From Ammoniphilus sp. YIM 78166 (lineage in GTDB: Bacteria; Bacillota; Bacilli; Aneurinibacillales; RAOX-1), in assembly GCF_004522215.1 (NCBI RefSeq), contig NZ_SDLR01000003.1:868001-932000 (forward strand): 64,000 bases of DNA. Direction: 5' to 3'. A program made the position numbers and the translations under genes. Numbering within the stretch: the first letter of the stretch is position 1; each line of letters starts with the position of its first letter. The notes beneath the pieces are model-generated. The model was not told where the DNA came from. It made no database searches and saw only the letters and a program-made list of their open reading frames with translations. This document shows positions 41,221 to 49,931 of the stretch, one piece after another.

Positions 41221-42150
41221 TTGAAGGCAGCTGGTATCTTTGAAGGCGGAGGCATTAAAGGATTGGCGCATCTAGGAGCGGTTGAGGTTATGGAAGATGC
41301 CGGTTATCGATGGGAGAGACTAGCAGGAACGTCCGCAGGGTCTATCGTAGCAACTCTACTAGCTGCAGGCTATACTGGAAAAGAGCTAATAGAGCTCTTT
41401 TCACATTTTCCTTATGAACAGCTTCAGAGGAAAACAGCGATCAGTCATCTTCCACTTATCGGGTCTTGGCTTAGTTTGTATATTTATAATGGCATCTACA
41501 AACTTTCTATACTCGAGAAGTGGTTAAACCAAGTGCTAAGCAAAAAGGGAGTATTGACCTTCGGTGATCTTCCTCCGAACAAGCTTAAAATTGTTATTTC
41601 CGATATATCAAACAATCGAATGGCCATTCTACCAGACGATCTTACCCGTTACGGACTGCAAGCAGCCACCTTTCCCCTCGCCTTGGCTGTTCGTATCAGC
41701 AGTTCTATTCCCTTTTATTTCCTTCCTGTACACTTAAAAAAACATACTTTTCTAGATGGCTCTATTCTAAGCAATTACCCTGTATGGATCTTCGACAAGG
41801 ATAGTCTTCCTTCCTACCCCACCTTTGGGTTTCGCTTATCCGGCCCCACCATTGTTCCTCAACCTGAGCAAATTAGAGGACCCGTCAGTAAGACCTTAGC
41901 AATTGTCCGTACCATGATGGACGCTCGTGATTCACGATACATCGAAGAAAATGATGCCGTTCGAACGATATTTGTAAATAATATTAACGTCGGGACAACG
42001 GATTTTACCATTCCTGAAGAGAAGCGTCTTGAATTGATTGAGTTGGGCCGGGAAGCCTCTAGGAAATTTTTAAAGAAATGGGACTATCATCATTATATAA
42101 AAACCTACCATACCTCCATTGCTCCACAACTCTCCCCCAAAATTAAATAA
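41221..42150 (+). CDS. Patatin-like phospholipase
   Basis: The 309-residue protein has the patatin glycine-rich oxyanion loop GIFEGGGIKGLAHLGAV, the nucleophile motif GTSAGS (Ser about 40) and the catalytic Asp in FLDGSILSNYPV (about 178). Patatins are Ser-Asp dyad lipid acyl hydrolases, usually cytosolic or membrane-associated in Bacillales. It starts at a TTG with AAAGGAGAG upstream and is followed by a terminator. The 248 bases upstream, back to the riboswitch, hold nothing else that I can identify. Confidence 0.88.
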   Translation: MKAAGIFEGGGIKGLAHLGAVEVMEDAGYRWERLAGTSAGSIVATLLAAGYTGKELIELFSHFPYEQLQRKTAISHLPLIGSWLSLYIYNGIYKLSILEKWLNQVLSKKGVLTFGDLPPNKLKIVISDISNNRMAILPDDLTRYGLQAATFPLALAVRISSSIPFYFLPVHLKKHTFLDGSILSNYPVWIFDKDSLPSYPTFGFRLSGPTIVPQPEQIRGPVSKTLAIVRTMMDARDSRYIEENDAVRTIFVNNINVGTTDFTIPEEKRLELIELGREASRKFLKKWDYHHYIKTYHTSIAPQLSPKIK

Positions 42151-42159
42151 TCTGAAAAA

Positions 42160-42183
42160 AACCTCTGGATCTATCCAGAGGTT
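42160..42183. terminator. Bidirectional terminator between patatin and terC genes
   Basis: AACCTCTGGAT-CT-ATCCAGAGGTT is a perfect 11-bp stem between convergent stop codons. Confidence 0.85.
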
Positions 42184-42192
42184 TCATTTTTC

Positions 42193-42990
42193 TTACACCG
42201 CCTTTTGCTTCTCTTCATTGACTGGAGTTGCTTCCTTCGAAAAGAACCAGCCACACACTGCAATTAATACTAATACAATATAGAAGGTAAACTTCCATGC
42301 TGGCAAGGTAGCAAACCCTTCAGGAAGAATGGAGAGGGCTTCATGTGACATCGTGTATACAGCTAGCTTTACCCCTACCCATCCTACGATGAAGAAAGCT
42401 GCGACTTCCAGACCTGGTTTGCGCTGCAGCAAGAGTACGAAATAGGTTGCAGCAAAACGCATAATAACAAGCCCAATAAATCCACCTGCAAAGATAACAA
42501 GGAACTGACCTCCATCCATTCCGCCAATGAGAGGGAGATTGGACTTAGGTAGGGCAACGGCGAGCGCAACGGCGGCTAAAATTGAATCGACCGCAAACGC
42601 AATATCCGCTAATTCAACCTTAAACACCGTCATCCAGAAACCAGAACCCTTTTTCACGGGAGCAGTGTTTCCTTCACTTGCAGCATCCTGTTCGGCTTTT
42701 CTAACCACAAATTTTCGATAAATATGATTGATGGCAATAAACAATAGATACAGGGCACCAATCGCCTGTACTTGCCATACGTCTACAAGGAACGAAATCG
42801 CAAATAAGGAGGCAAAACGGAAAACAAAGGCTCCAGCTAAACCGTAAAATAACGCTCTTTTTCTTTCTTTCTCTGGTAGATGCTTTACCATGATTGCCAG
42901 AACAAGGGCATTGTCTGCAGCTAGCAGCCCTTCAAGTGCGATCAATACGAGCAACACCCAACCATATTCGAGTAACAATGAAAGTTCCAT
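42193..42990 (-). CDS. TerC family membrane protein
   Basis: The 265-residue protein has seven or more membrane helices with the TerC signature acidic residues: EGLLAADNALVLAIMVKHLPEKERKRALFYG in helix 2, FKVELADIAFAVDSILAAVAL in the middle, and FVGWVGVKLA-type ends. TerC proteins of the YkoY/YceF group export or meter Mn2+ in Bacilli. An Mn2+ riboswitch directly upstream supports a manganese role. GAGGAGGAG precedes the ATG. Confidence 0.9.
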   Translation of the reverse strand: MELSLLLEYGWVLLVLIALEGLLAADNALVLAIMVKHLPEKERKRALFYGLAGAFVFRFASLFAISFLVDVWQVQAIGALYLLFIAINHIYRKFVVRKAEQDAASEGNTAPVKKGSGFWMTVFKVELADIAFAVDSILAAVALAVALPKSNLPLIGGMDGGQFLVIFAGGFIGLVIMRFAATYFVLLLQRKPGLEVAAFFIVGWVGVKLAVYTMSHEALSILPEGFATLPAWKFTFYIVLVLIAVCGWFFSKEATPVNEEKQKAV

Positions 42991-43020
42991 TTCTTTTCTC
43001 CTCCTCTTTTTTCTTGAGAA

Positions 43021-43060
43021 AAATAAAAATGACCTTTACCCAAAACAGGTACAAGGTCAT
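43021..43060 (-). terminator. Second terminator in the terC leader
   Basis: On the minus strand ATGACCTT-GTACC and GGGTAAAGGTCAT close a hairpin with TTTTTATTT. It follows the aptamer-linked terminator by about 15 bases, so the leader has two terminators in series. Confidence 0.75.
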
Positions 43061-43073
43061 TGTTTAATGGAAC

Positions 43074-43190
43074 AAAAATAACCTTTACCTGCTCGTGGTA
43101 AAGGTCTCGCTAACAACTAAACAGTTGCCAACAAAGCCGAGGGTAAACCCTGGAATGACGACTTTGCTGTTAAAGCTACTCCCCTTTAAG
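43074..43190 (-). promoter_or_regulatory. yybP-ykoY Mn2+ riboswitch upstream of terC
   Basis: The minus strand reads AAAGGGGAGTAGC, then AAAGTCGTCATTCC, CTCGGCTTTGTTGGC and GCGAGACCTTTACC, the conserved elements of the yybP-ykoY Mn2+ aptamer. GACCTTTACC-ACGAGCA-GGTAAAGGTT with a T-run is the expression-platform terminator. Mn2+ should promote readthrough of terC. Confidence 0.95.
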
Positions 43191-43225
43191 GGATATTTTA
43201 TTTTGTTAAGTTTATAATATAGGCT

Positions 43226-44065
43226 CTATTTGAAAAAGTCAATAGTTTCGATTGCTCTCCCACGTTTTACATCCCATACTGTCTTCGCATAAGATTCGCT
43301 TAATCGTAAAGCAAACGTAGCTGCGAAAAGTCCAAGTCCAAGCCCTGCCACCATGTCAAGCACCCAATGAATACCTAAATAAAAGATTGAAAATATAATA
43401 ACAGCTGCACATATTGAATATAGTGCGCCTATTCTAGGGAGCCTAGATTTCAAAGCAATGACGGCCATTGTAACCGAAAGCGAGGTATGAAGACTAGGAA
43501 AACAGTTATTGAGACCTGACAAGGCCCGATATTCGTGTTCGAAATTTGGATAAACCTGTGGGATTAAGAACTCCACCTTCGAATGAACATACCATACTTC
43601 GTTAACTGGAAAAAAAAGATAAAAGGGGATAGCAATTAAATAATTAAGCATGATTCCATAGAACAAGGCATAAAAGGCTTTATTCTCTTGATAGGCGTGA
43701 TAAACAATAAAGGAAACAAACATCATGGCCGTAAATACGATGATATAAAAATACGTTAAGATAAAGGTTAGTCCATCATGGAGGAAAAAGTGCTGGATAT
43801 AATAAACAATATTTCCCTCCGTTCTATACACCCACCAGGTAAAGTCTTCCACTCCTTTCATTTCTTTTTCAACCAGCTGCTGGACTTTGTTAAGAACCAA
43901 AACGACAAGCAGCGCAGAAAAATGCCATAATAACATTTTCTTAGTAACTACATCCCTTATGAGCCCCGTAACAGGGTATAAGGGATTGCACTTTAAAATA
44001 TAGCCTACCATAACCAAAATAGTGATCACCATGGTCAATAAGATTGCGTTAACCGAATCAAACAT
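43226..44065 (-). CDS. PAP2-family membrane phosphatase (Aur1-like)
   Basis: The protein has six membrane helices and the phosphatase motifs C2 (NNCFPSLHTSLSV, Ser/His) and C3 (GIHWVLDMVAGLGLG, His/Asp) of the PAP2/inositol-phosphoryl transferase superfamily. C1 is weak. Likely substrates are lipid phosphates or phospho-head-groups outside the membrane. The ATG at 44065 has GGGAAGGGA nine bases upstream. An in-frame ATG at 44101 directly abuts the T-tract of an Mn2+ riboswitch terminator and would use AAGG in the terminator's 3' arm. Either way this gene is controlled by that riboswitch, unusual for a PAP2 protein. Confidence 0.82.
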   Translation of the reverse strand: MFDSVNAILLTMVITILVMVGYILKCNPLYPVTGLIRDVVTKKMLLWHFSALLVVLVLNKVQQLVEKEMKGVEDFTWWVYRTEGNIVYYIQHFFLHDGLTFILTYFYIIVFTAMMFVSFIVYHAYQENKAFYALFYGIMLNYLIAIPFYLFFPVNEVWYVHSKVEFLIPQVYPNFEHEYRALSGLNNCFPSLHTSLSVTMAVIALKSRLPRIGALYSICAAVIIFSIFYLGIHWVLDMVAGLGLGLFAATFALRLSESYAKTVWDVKRGRAIETIDFFK

Positions 44066-44101
44066 GTTCTTTATCCCTTCCCGTATAAACTCAAACAACA
44101 T

Positions 44102-44230
44102 AAAAAGACCTTAGCCTGATGGCAAAGGTCTTGCTTAGTACGGATGTGTACCAACAAAGCCGGAGGTAAAACCACGAAGTGACGACTTTGTTTCAGGCGG
44201 TTGACCTGATAGCTACTCCCCTTTGGTGGG
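44102..44230 (-). promoter_or_regulatory. yybP-ykoY Mn2+ riboswitch upstream of the PAP2 gene
   Basis: The minus strand has AAAGGGGAGTAGC, CAAAGTCGTCACTTC, CTCCGGCTTTGTTGG and AAGCAAGACCTTTGCC, matching the yybP-ykoY consensus, then a terminator AAGACCTTTGCC-ATCA-GGCTAAGGTCTTTTT that ends at the 44101 ATG. It resembles the terC copy but has diverged in the variable stems. Confidence 0.95.
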
Positions 44231-44296
44231 ATGCTGTATGTGATTTATTTTCATTATATGAAAACCGTAGTCCCTTGACAATGATATTTTTTTACT

Positions 44297-45220
44297 TTAA
44301 TTGCCCATTTCTTGCCCTAAATTAATACGGTTTTGGAATTCTTCAAGTGCGTCATAACCTTCTTGCTGCAGCCGCCAATTTTTCGCCGCTGTTGTGATTA
44401 GTCCAGCTACATCACGTCCCGGCCGAACCGGTATCTCCACGTGTGGGATCGTGACATCTAAATAGGAGACAGTAAATCTTTCGAAACCAAGCGCATCATA
44501 ATGATGCTTGTCCTTCCATGGAGAGAGCAAGATATCTATATTAATTTCCGTTTCATCCTGAACAGACCCCGACCCATGCATTCGTGGGATATCTACTAGC
44601 CCAATCCCGCGCAAGGATAAAAAACCTCGGTTACTAATATTGTGTGTGCCGATAATCGTTTCGGGATCAATTTGTTTGATCATAACGAGGTCATCGGAAA
44701 TGAGGCGATGTCCTCGTTCAATAAGTGCTAACGCGGCTTCCGATTTGCCTATCCCGCTTTCGCCACGTAGCAAGATGCCGACTCCAAACACATTGAGACA
44801 AACGCCATGGACGCCAATCTCTTTTGCAAGAGACTTCTCGAGGAAGTTATTGACTTTCGTGATGAACTTCGTTGTCTTTTGACTAGTTCGCAAAAGAGGA
44901 ATTCCCTGTTCCGAACAGTGCTTCTGAAAATAGGTTAACTCCTCTTGCCCCCGGGTAATAATAAAGCAAGGCGGATGAAGGCGTACCACATTCCCTATCC
45001 GTTCATCTCTTTCTTCATGAGTTAGCGAGTGCAGGTAATCTACTTCCTGCCTTCCAAGCAGCTGGATGCGATTATGGGGAAAGTATTCAATAAATCCTGT
45101 AAACTCCAAGCCGGGTCTATGAATATCATCTTCGGTTATCGGCCTATCCAATCCAACTTCTCCGGCTAAAACTTCAAGCTGAAACTTATCGACAAGGTCT
45201 TTAACGAATATTGTTTTCAT
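44297..45220 (-). CDS. hprK: HPr kinase/phosphorylase
   Basis: HprK phosphorylates Ser46 of HPr and Crh and reverses it, the core switch of carbon catabolite repression. The 307-residue protein has an N-terminal MurF-like domain, a Walker A GESGIGKSEAAL (about 155), the HprK signature SLRGIGLVDIPRMHGSGSV, and a conserved C-terminal helix region. The ATG at 45220 follows GAAAGGG; a TTG-led longer form from 45250 is less likely. It is separated from lgt/whiA-type neighbours usually seen in Bacillus. Confidence 0.93.
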   Translation of the reverse strand: MKTIFVKDLVDKFQLEVLAGEVGLDRPITEDDIHRPGLEFTGFIEYFPHNRIQLLGRQEVDYLHSLTHEERDERIGNVVRLHPPCFIITRGQEELTYFQKHCSEQGIPLLRTSQKTTKFITKVNNFLEKSLAKEIGVHGVCLNVFGVGILLRGESGIGKSEAALALIERGHRLISDDLVMIKQIDPETIIGTHNISNRGFLSLRGIGLVDIPRMHGSGSVQDETEINIDILLSPWKDKHHYDALGFERFTVSYLDVTIPHVEIPVRPGRDVAGLITTAAKNWRLQQEGYDALEEFQNRINLGQEMGN

Positions 45221-45384
45221 TTCATTCCCTTTCTTATTTTCAGTACTCAATTTTTCTCTCTCTTCAAGGTAGAACAGATTGTTAAGAATGTCTACTAAAA
45301 TAAATTGTCAAGGGATCGCCTTTTGATTTAGCGAATAGTTAATGATTTAATAAAAATAAGGATGATTCAAAAAGGAGAGCACTA

Positions 45385-46479
45385 ATGATCGTAAAACAGA
45401 ATCAGGAACTCTATATGGAAGCTGAGAGGTTCATAACCCGTTGTTATACCGAGCTCGGAAAATCTCAAGAAATCCAATCAAGACTCCAGGCCATTGAAGG
45501 CTCTATCCAAGAAACAAGCCAGTATGTCCATACTTTTGAAGAGCTAGAACACGGCGCAAAAATGGCTTGGAGAAATAGCAATCGATGCATTGGCCGACTG
45601 TTTTGGGACAAGCTCCATGTACTTGATAAAAGAGACCTATCTACTCCCAACGAAGTTGCAACGGCTCTGTTTGACCATATTTCCTATGCGACAAACCAGG
45701 GGAATATCCTTCCTACAATATCCATTTTTAAACCCCAGGCTCACGGCAAGGATCAAGTTCGAATTTGGAACCATCAACTCATCCGTTATGCTGGGTATGA
45801 AACAGAGAACGGCATCATCGGTGATCCCCACTCGATTTTGTTCACGAAAGTCTGTCAGGAGATGGGCTGGAATGGAGATGGAACTCGGTTTGATCTTTTA
45901 CCAATCGTAATACAAACGAGTGGCAATCCACCTACCTTCTATGCCCTACCAAAAGATATTGTCCTTGAAGTGCCGATTACCCATCCTAGCTTAGAGGCAT
46001 TTGCCTCGCTAGATCTCCAATGGTATGCCCTTCCTCTCATTTCCGATATGCTGCTGGAGATTGGCGGCATTCAGTACTCAGCAGCTCCATTTAATGGGTG
46101 GTACATGGGAACGGAGATCGGCGCCCGCAATTTGGCGGACCTGAACCGGTATAATCAGCTTCCCGAGGTCGCGCGTATACTCGGATTATCCACGGAAAGA
46201 GAATCCACTCTTTGGAGAGACAAGGCATTAGTTGAATTAAATATCGCGGTCCTGCACTCATTTAAGCAAGCTGGCGTGAGCATCGTTGATCACCATACCG
46301 CCGCTCACCAGTTCCAACTCTTTGAGAAGCAGGAAAAAGAAAAAAATAGAGCGCTGACCGGTGATTGGACTTGGCTCATACCCCCAGTATCACCTGCGAC
46401 GACACATATTTTTCACCAGTCTTATGACGATCGGATGGTTACACCGAATTATTACTATCAAGCGAAACCATATAAATAA
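45385..46479 (+). CDS. nos: Bacterial nitric oxide synthase oxygenase
   Basis: bNOS oxidises L-arginine to citrulline and nitric oxide using electrons from cellular flavodoxin-type reductases. The 364-residue protein is the oxygenase domain only. The haem-thiolate Cys lies in [15 protein letters not shown] (about 63), with substrate-site [22 protein letters not shown] and [18 protein letters not shown] near the end. NO protects Bacilli from oxidative stress and antibiotics. AAGGAGAGC precedes the ATG. Monocistronic. Confidence 0.95.
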   Translation: MIVKQNQELYMEAERFITRCYTELGKSQEIQSRLQAIEGSIQETSQYVHTFEELEHGAKMAWRNSNRCIGRLFWDKLHVLDKRDLSTPNEVATALFDHISYATNQGNILPTISIFKPQAHGKDQVRIWNHQLIRYAGYETENGIIGDPHSILFTKVCQEMGWNGDGTRFDLLPIVIQTSGNPPTFYALPKDIVLEVPITHPSLEAFASLDLQWYALPLISDMLLEIGGIQYSAAPFNGWYMGTEIGARNLADLNRYNQLPEVARILGLSTERESTLWRDKALVELNIAVLHSFKQAGVSIVDHHTAAHQFQLFEKQEKEKNRALTGDWTWLIPPVSPATTHIFHQSYDDRMVTPNYYYQAKPYK

Positions 46480-46528
46480 AAGGAAAAAAATAGCGTCCTA
46501 CGATTAAACGGAGGGCGCTCTTGTTCCA

Positions 46529-46807
46529 TCATCCATTTCTTTTAATTACAAATCTTCGATATCCCTTTAACCCTCGTATTGGCTGGCTTTGTACCTGGTC
46601 AACAACCGCTCTCAAGGGACCTTGCCAAAGCAACGTAATGAAATCGTTCATGTTTTGCGGCTTTCCCTCTGCCTCAATTTCAACTGTCCCATCCAGCTTA
46701 TTACGTACCCATCCCACAATTTTTAAATTTACAGCTTGCTTTTGGGTAAAACGTCTAAATCCTACACCCTGTACTTTTCCCGTTACAAGTATATGATACC
46801 TAACGAT
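46529..46807 (-). CDS. Acylphosphatase with apparent ATC start codon
   Basis: Acylphosphatase hydrolyses carboxyl-phosphate bonds such as acetyl phosphate. The frame reads VRYHILVTGKVQGVGFRRF (phosphate loop with catalytic Arg) and VGWVRNKLDGTVEIEAEG (catalytic Asn), ending GYRRFVIKRNG: a complete 92-residue enzyme. No ATG, GTG or TTG exists in frame upstream. The first start-like position is ATC at 46805-46807, seven bases after GGAGGAG, with an in-frame TGA eight codons before. Either the gene uses a rare AUC start, or ATG has mutated to ATC. A GTG at 46717 would lose the catalytic loop. Confidence 0.8.
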   Translation of the reverse strand: MVRYHILVTGKVQGVGFRRFTQKQAVNLKIVGWVRNKLDGTVEIEAEGKPQNMNDFITLLWQGPLRAVVDQVQSQPIRGLKGYRRFVIKRNG

Positions 46808-46871
46808 AGGGACTCTCCTCCTTCACTTGCCAGTCTTCACCTTCAAGATATGCAAAGTTGGGAGGAGGAGT

Positions 46872-47432
46872 TTATCTTGGTTCAGTCCATCTATGAGTTA
46901 AGTCATTGTCAATATTGAATTGATCTAATGTACGTGCCACAATATGGTTGACCATATCGTCAATGGATTGAGGATGGTTATAGAAAGCGGGAACAGGCGG
47001 CATGATCACGGCTCCCATTCTTGAAAGTCCCAGCATGTTTTCTAGATGAATGTCATTTAAAGGCATCTCTCGGGTCAGTAACACCAGCTTTTTCCTTTCC
47101 TTCAATATCACGTCAGCTGCCCGGCTGACTAGATTATCTGCCAGCCCCATACGGATTGAAGCCAGAGTTTTCATACTGCAAGGCGCAATTACCATGCCTT
47201 GAACGCGGAACGATCCGCTCGAGATAGATGCTGCCTGATTTGACGGCTGATGAACAACGTGGGCTAGCTTTTGCACATCGTCTATCGTATACGGGGTCTC
47301 GAGACGTATAGTGGTTTCAGCCCATTTTGACATCACAAGATGGGTTTCTACACCTGCTGCATCTAAGGCTTCCAACATACGTATTCCAAATATAGCGCCA
47401 GTAGCACCTGTTATTCCTACAATGATTCTCAA
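46872..47432 (-). CDS. ubiX: UbiX family flavin prenyltransferase
   Basis: UbiX attaches a dimethylallyl group to FMN to make prenyl-FMN, the cofactor of UbiD-type decarboxylases. The 186-residue protein has the flavodoxin-like start IIVGITGATGAIFGIRMLEAL, SSGSFRVQGMVIAPCSMKTLASI, a KERKKLVLLTREMPLNDIHLENM motif and GAVIMPPVPAFYNHPQ, all typical. Start is a TTG at 47432, six bases after GAGGTG. A UbiD partner is not adjacent. In futalosine organisms a UbiD-like enzyme may decarboxylate 1,4-dihydroxy-6-naphthoate, so this UbiX could serve menaquinone synthesis. Confidence 0.9.
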   Translation of the reverse strand: MRIIVGITGATGAIFGIRMLEALDAAGVETHLVMSKWAETTIRLETPYTIDDVQKLAHVVHQPSNQAASISSGSFRVQGMVIAPCSMKTLASIRMGLADNLVSRAADVILKERKKLVLLTREMPLNDIHLENMLGLSRMGAVIMPPVPAFYNHPQSIDDMVNHIVARTLDQFNIDNDLTHRWTEPR

Positions 47433-47526
47433 ATCTTTCACCTCGATCCTATTCTTAGTAACCTAAATAGTCTAACAAGTTTTCCATTCTATTTTTCATG
47501 GTTTTCGGCTATTTATAGCCTCCGTA

Positions 47527-47552
47527 TCGATCCCCTTTGGGGTCTTTTTCTT
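47527..47552 (+). terminator. Terminator-like hairpin before thrC
   Basis: GATCCCC-TTT-GGGGTC then TTTTTC on the plus strand lies upstream of thrC with no plus-strand gene before it. Confidence 0.6.
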
Positions 47553-47579
47553 TTTTACATATTAATACATCACGGAAAG

Positions 47580-47658
47580 AATTGAAAATCCCACCATTAT
47601 AGATTAAAATTATCTAATCAAAAGGATACTGAATAGTATCCAAATAATATTTTCAATT
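47580..47658 (+). promoter_or_regulatory. Structured thrC leader, possible three-way junction
   Basis: AATTGAAAAT (47580-47589) is perfectly inverted as ATTTTCAATT (47649-47658). Inside are GATTA/TAATC (47602-47606, 47615-47619) and GGATACT-GAAT-AGTATCC (47624-47641). The ribosome site follows 20 bases later. The arms are AU-rich; a regulatory function is only a suggestion. Confidence 0.4.
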
Positions 47659-47690
47659 ATTAAATATATCATTTTTCATAGGAGAGAACC

Positions 47691-49085
47691 ATGAAATATA
47701 TAAGCACACGTGGTCAAGTACAAGACATTGGTTTTATCGATGCAGTCCTTATGGGACTAGCTGACGACGGAGGACTTCTAATCCCAAGTCACATTCCCCA
47801 AGTTTCAGAAGAACAGTTCCAACAATGGGCAACTCTCTCGTATCAAGAGTTAGCTTACGAAATCTTCTCTTATTATACGAATGACGAGATTCCACAAGAT
47901 GATCTAAAGGCATTAATCGCTGAGAGTTACGGAACCTTCCGACATCCCGAAGTCACTCCTGTTCGTAAGGTCAATGACGATATGTATGTCCTGGAGCTTT
48001 TTCATGGACCGACCTTTGCCTTTAAAGATGTGGCTCTACAGTTTCTAGGTAACTTATATTCCTATATTTCCAAGAAGCAAGATAAAATCATACATATCAT
48101 TGGAGCTACCTCCGGTGATACAGGAGCTTCCGCAATTGAAGGCGTTCGATCCAAAGAAGGAATTCGCATTTGCATCCTTCATCCGCACCAAAAGGTAAGT
48201 AAGGTGCAGGAACTGCAAATGACCACCGTCCATGACGAAAATGTCCTAAATTTATCTGTAGAAGGAACCTTTGACGATTGTCAACGCATCATTAAGGAAT
48301 TGTTTGCAGACGTAGATTTTAAGAACCAATATCATCTTCGTGCAATTAACTCCATTAACTTTGCGCGGATTTTAGCCCAGACCGTTTATTATTTCTATGC
48401 GTACTTCCAAGTAACCAAACAAACCGATGCCAAATTGGTTAACTTCAGTGTTCCAACAGGGAACTTCGGTGATATCTTTGCTGGGTACCTCGCGAAGCGC
48501 ATGGGACTTCCTGTAGGCAAGTTGATCGTAGCAACTAATGAGAATAATATTTTGGAACGTTTCGTAAAAGATGGAATTTACCAACCGGGGCAATTCCATA
48601 GTACCTTCAGTCCGTCAATGGACATTCAAGTTGCCAGCAACTTTGAACGTTATCTCTATTACCTACTGAACGAGGATGCGAATCAAGTTGCGGCTCTGAT
48701 GGATCAATTTAAGGCTAATGGAAAAATTGTGATTGATGAAGCTAAGCTCCGTATTGTACATGATGACTTCGATGCCCATGGTGTAATGGGAGAAGAATGT
48801 TTAACTATGATAAGTAAATATTATAAGGAGTATGATTACTTGCTTGATCCACATACCGCTTGCGGTGTTGCTGCGTACGAGCAGGTTACCGACTCTAATG
48901 AAGTATGTGTGACCCTCTCTACGGCACATCCTGCAAAGTTTAATGAGTCCATTGAGCGTTGTAACATTGAGCAAACCTATCCAGAGCAGATCAGTCAGCT
49001 GTTCGATAAGCCACAGTACCAGGAGATCGTAAAGGCCGATAATGCCGAGATTGCTCGACGCTTAGAACAATTTTTTAGTAAATAA
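47691..49085 (+). CDS. thrC: Threonine synthase
   Basis: ThrC converts O-phospho-L-homoserine to threonine with PLP. The 464-residue protein belongs to the long (fungal/gamma-proteobacterial-like) subfamily. Its N-terminal part is MKYISTRGQVQDIGFIDAVLMGLADDGGLLIP, the PLP lysine is in LFHGPTFAFKDVALQFLG (about 108), the phosphate loop IIGATSGDTGASAI, and SVPTGNFGDIFAGYLAKRMG. AGGAGAG precedes the ATG. thrB and hom are not adjacent, so it is monocistronic here; a terminator follows. It is the second threonine-related gene in the window after the T-box ThrRS. Confidence 0.95.
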   Translation: MKYISTRGQVQDIGFIDAVLMGLADDGGLLIPSHIPQVSEEQFQQWATLSYQELAYEIFSYYTNDEIPQDDLKALIAESYGTFRHPEVTPVRKVNDDMYVLELFHGPTFAFKDVALQFLGNLYSYISKKQDKIIHIIGATSGDTGASAIEGVRSKEGIRICILHPHQKVSKVQELQMTTVHDENVLNLSVEGTFDDCQRIIKELFADVDFKNQYHLRAINSINFARILAQTVYYFYAYFQVTKQTDAKLVNFSVPTGNFGDIFAGYLAKRMGLPVGKLIVATNENNILERFVKDGIYQPGQFHSTFSPSMDIQVASNFERYLYYLLNEDANQVAALMDQFKANGKIVIDEAKLRIVHDDFDAHGVMGEECLTMISKYYKEYDYLLDPHTACGVAAYEQVTDSNEVCVTLSTAHPAKFNESIERCNIEQTYPEQISQLFDKPQYQEIVKADNAEIARRLEQFFSK

Positions 49086-49110
49086 GATAGGAAATTAGGT
49101 TTAACTTTAA

Positions 49111-49136
49111 AAGGGTGTTCCTTGGGAACACCCTTC
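49111..49136 (+). terminator. Terminator of thrC
   Basis: AAGGGTGTTCC-TT-GGGAACACCCTT followed by a pyrimidine tract, 26 bases after thrC. Confidence 0.85.
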
Positions 49137-49184
49137 TCTATTTAACTATCCTGTGATTATCTGGTTTTTGGCCAAGGTATGAAG

Positions 49185-49931
49185 CTAGTAAATCATCCTG
49201 CCGGTAATAAAGTCCTCAATCTCCTTTTCTCTTGGGGAGTCAAAGAACTGATCTCTCTCCTGTTTTTGATAAACCTTTCCTTGGTGAACAAAGATGATTT
49301 CATCTCCCACTCGCCGTGCCTGCTGCAGGTTATGAGTAACCATCACAATGGTAACCCCTATCTGTTTATAAATCTGATGAATCGCCTCTTCTATAATCTC
49401 AATGTTCATCGGGTCCAGATTAGAGGTCGGCTCATCTAGCAAAAGGAGCTTCGGCTCAATGACTAGGGCTCGTGCCAGAGCTATTCGCTGCGCTTCCCCG
49501 CCGGAAAGAGAAACCGCCCTCCGATCAGTAAAGCCTGTTAGTCTTACTGCTTGTAAGACAGCCTCTACTCTTTCGTTTATTTCAACCTTACTTAGGTTCC
49601 GATATCTTAGGCCCATTGCAACGTTATCAAAAACGGATATATCAAACATGACAGGTTTTTGTGAAACATACACCATTTGTCGTTGAAGCTCCAATTGCTC
49701 GCTTCGCGAATACCCTTTGACAGGAAGGTTTTTTTGAAATAATCGCATCTGGCCTTTAGCAGGCTTCTCCAACAAATTTGTCAAACGCAAAAAAGTGCTC
49801 TTTCCTGAACCGCTTGGACCCACCACAGCGTAACGCCTGGCAGCTTGAAGCTCGAGATGAGGAATGGACAATGTCTCACGTCCTTCGAATTCAACACAAA
49901 CTTGGTCATATTCCGCTACGTTAGCTACCAT
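49185..49931 (-). CDS. ABC transporter ATP-binding protein, molybdate/tungstate type
   Basis: The 248-residue ATPase has Walker A GPSGSGKSTFLRL, Q-loop YVSQKPVMF, signature LSGGEAQRIALARAL, Walker B LLLLDEPTSNLDP and the switch His in VTHN. It overlaps the permease gene by seven bases (ATG within the TAG region). The pairing with a TupB-like permease and an HTH-PBP regulator points to molybdate or tungstate import; phosphate or amino acid ATPases are less likely in this context. Confidence 0.87.
   Translation of the reverse strand: MVANVAEYDQVCVEFEGRETLSIPHLELQAARRYAVVGPSGSGKSTFLRLTNLLEKPAKGQMRLFQKNLPVKGYSRSEQLELQRQMVYVSQKPVMFDISVFDNVAMGLRYRNLSKVEINERVEAVLQAVRLTGFTDRRAVSLSGGEAQRIALARALVIEPKLLLLDEPTSNLDPMNIEIIEEAIHQIYKQIGVTIVMVTHNLQQARRVGDEIIFVHQGKVYQKQERDQFFDSPREKEIEDFITGRMIY

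Noticed and set aside
49179..49439. Plus-strand ORF of 86 codons after thrC
   Set aside because: It is antisense to the ABC ATPase gene, which has all ATPase motifs.
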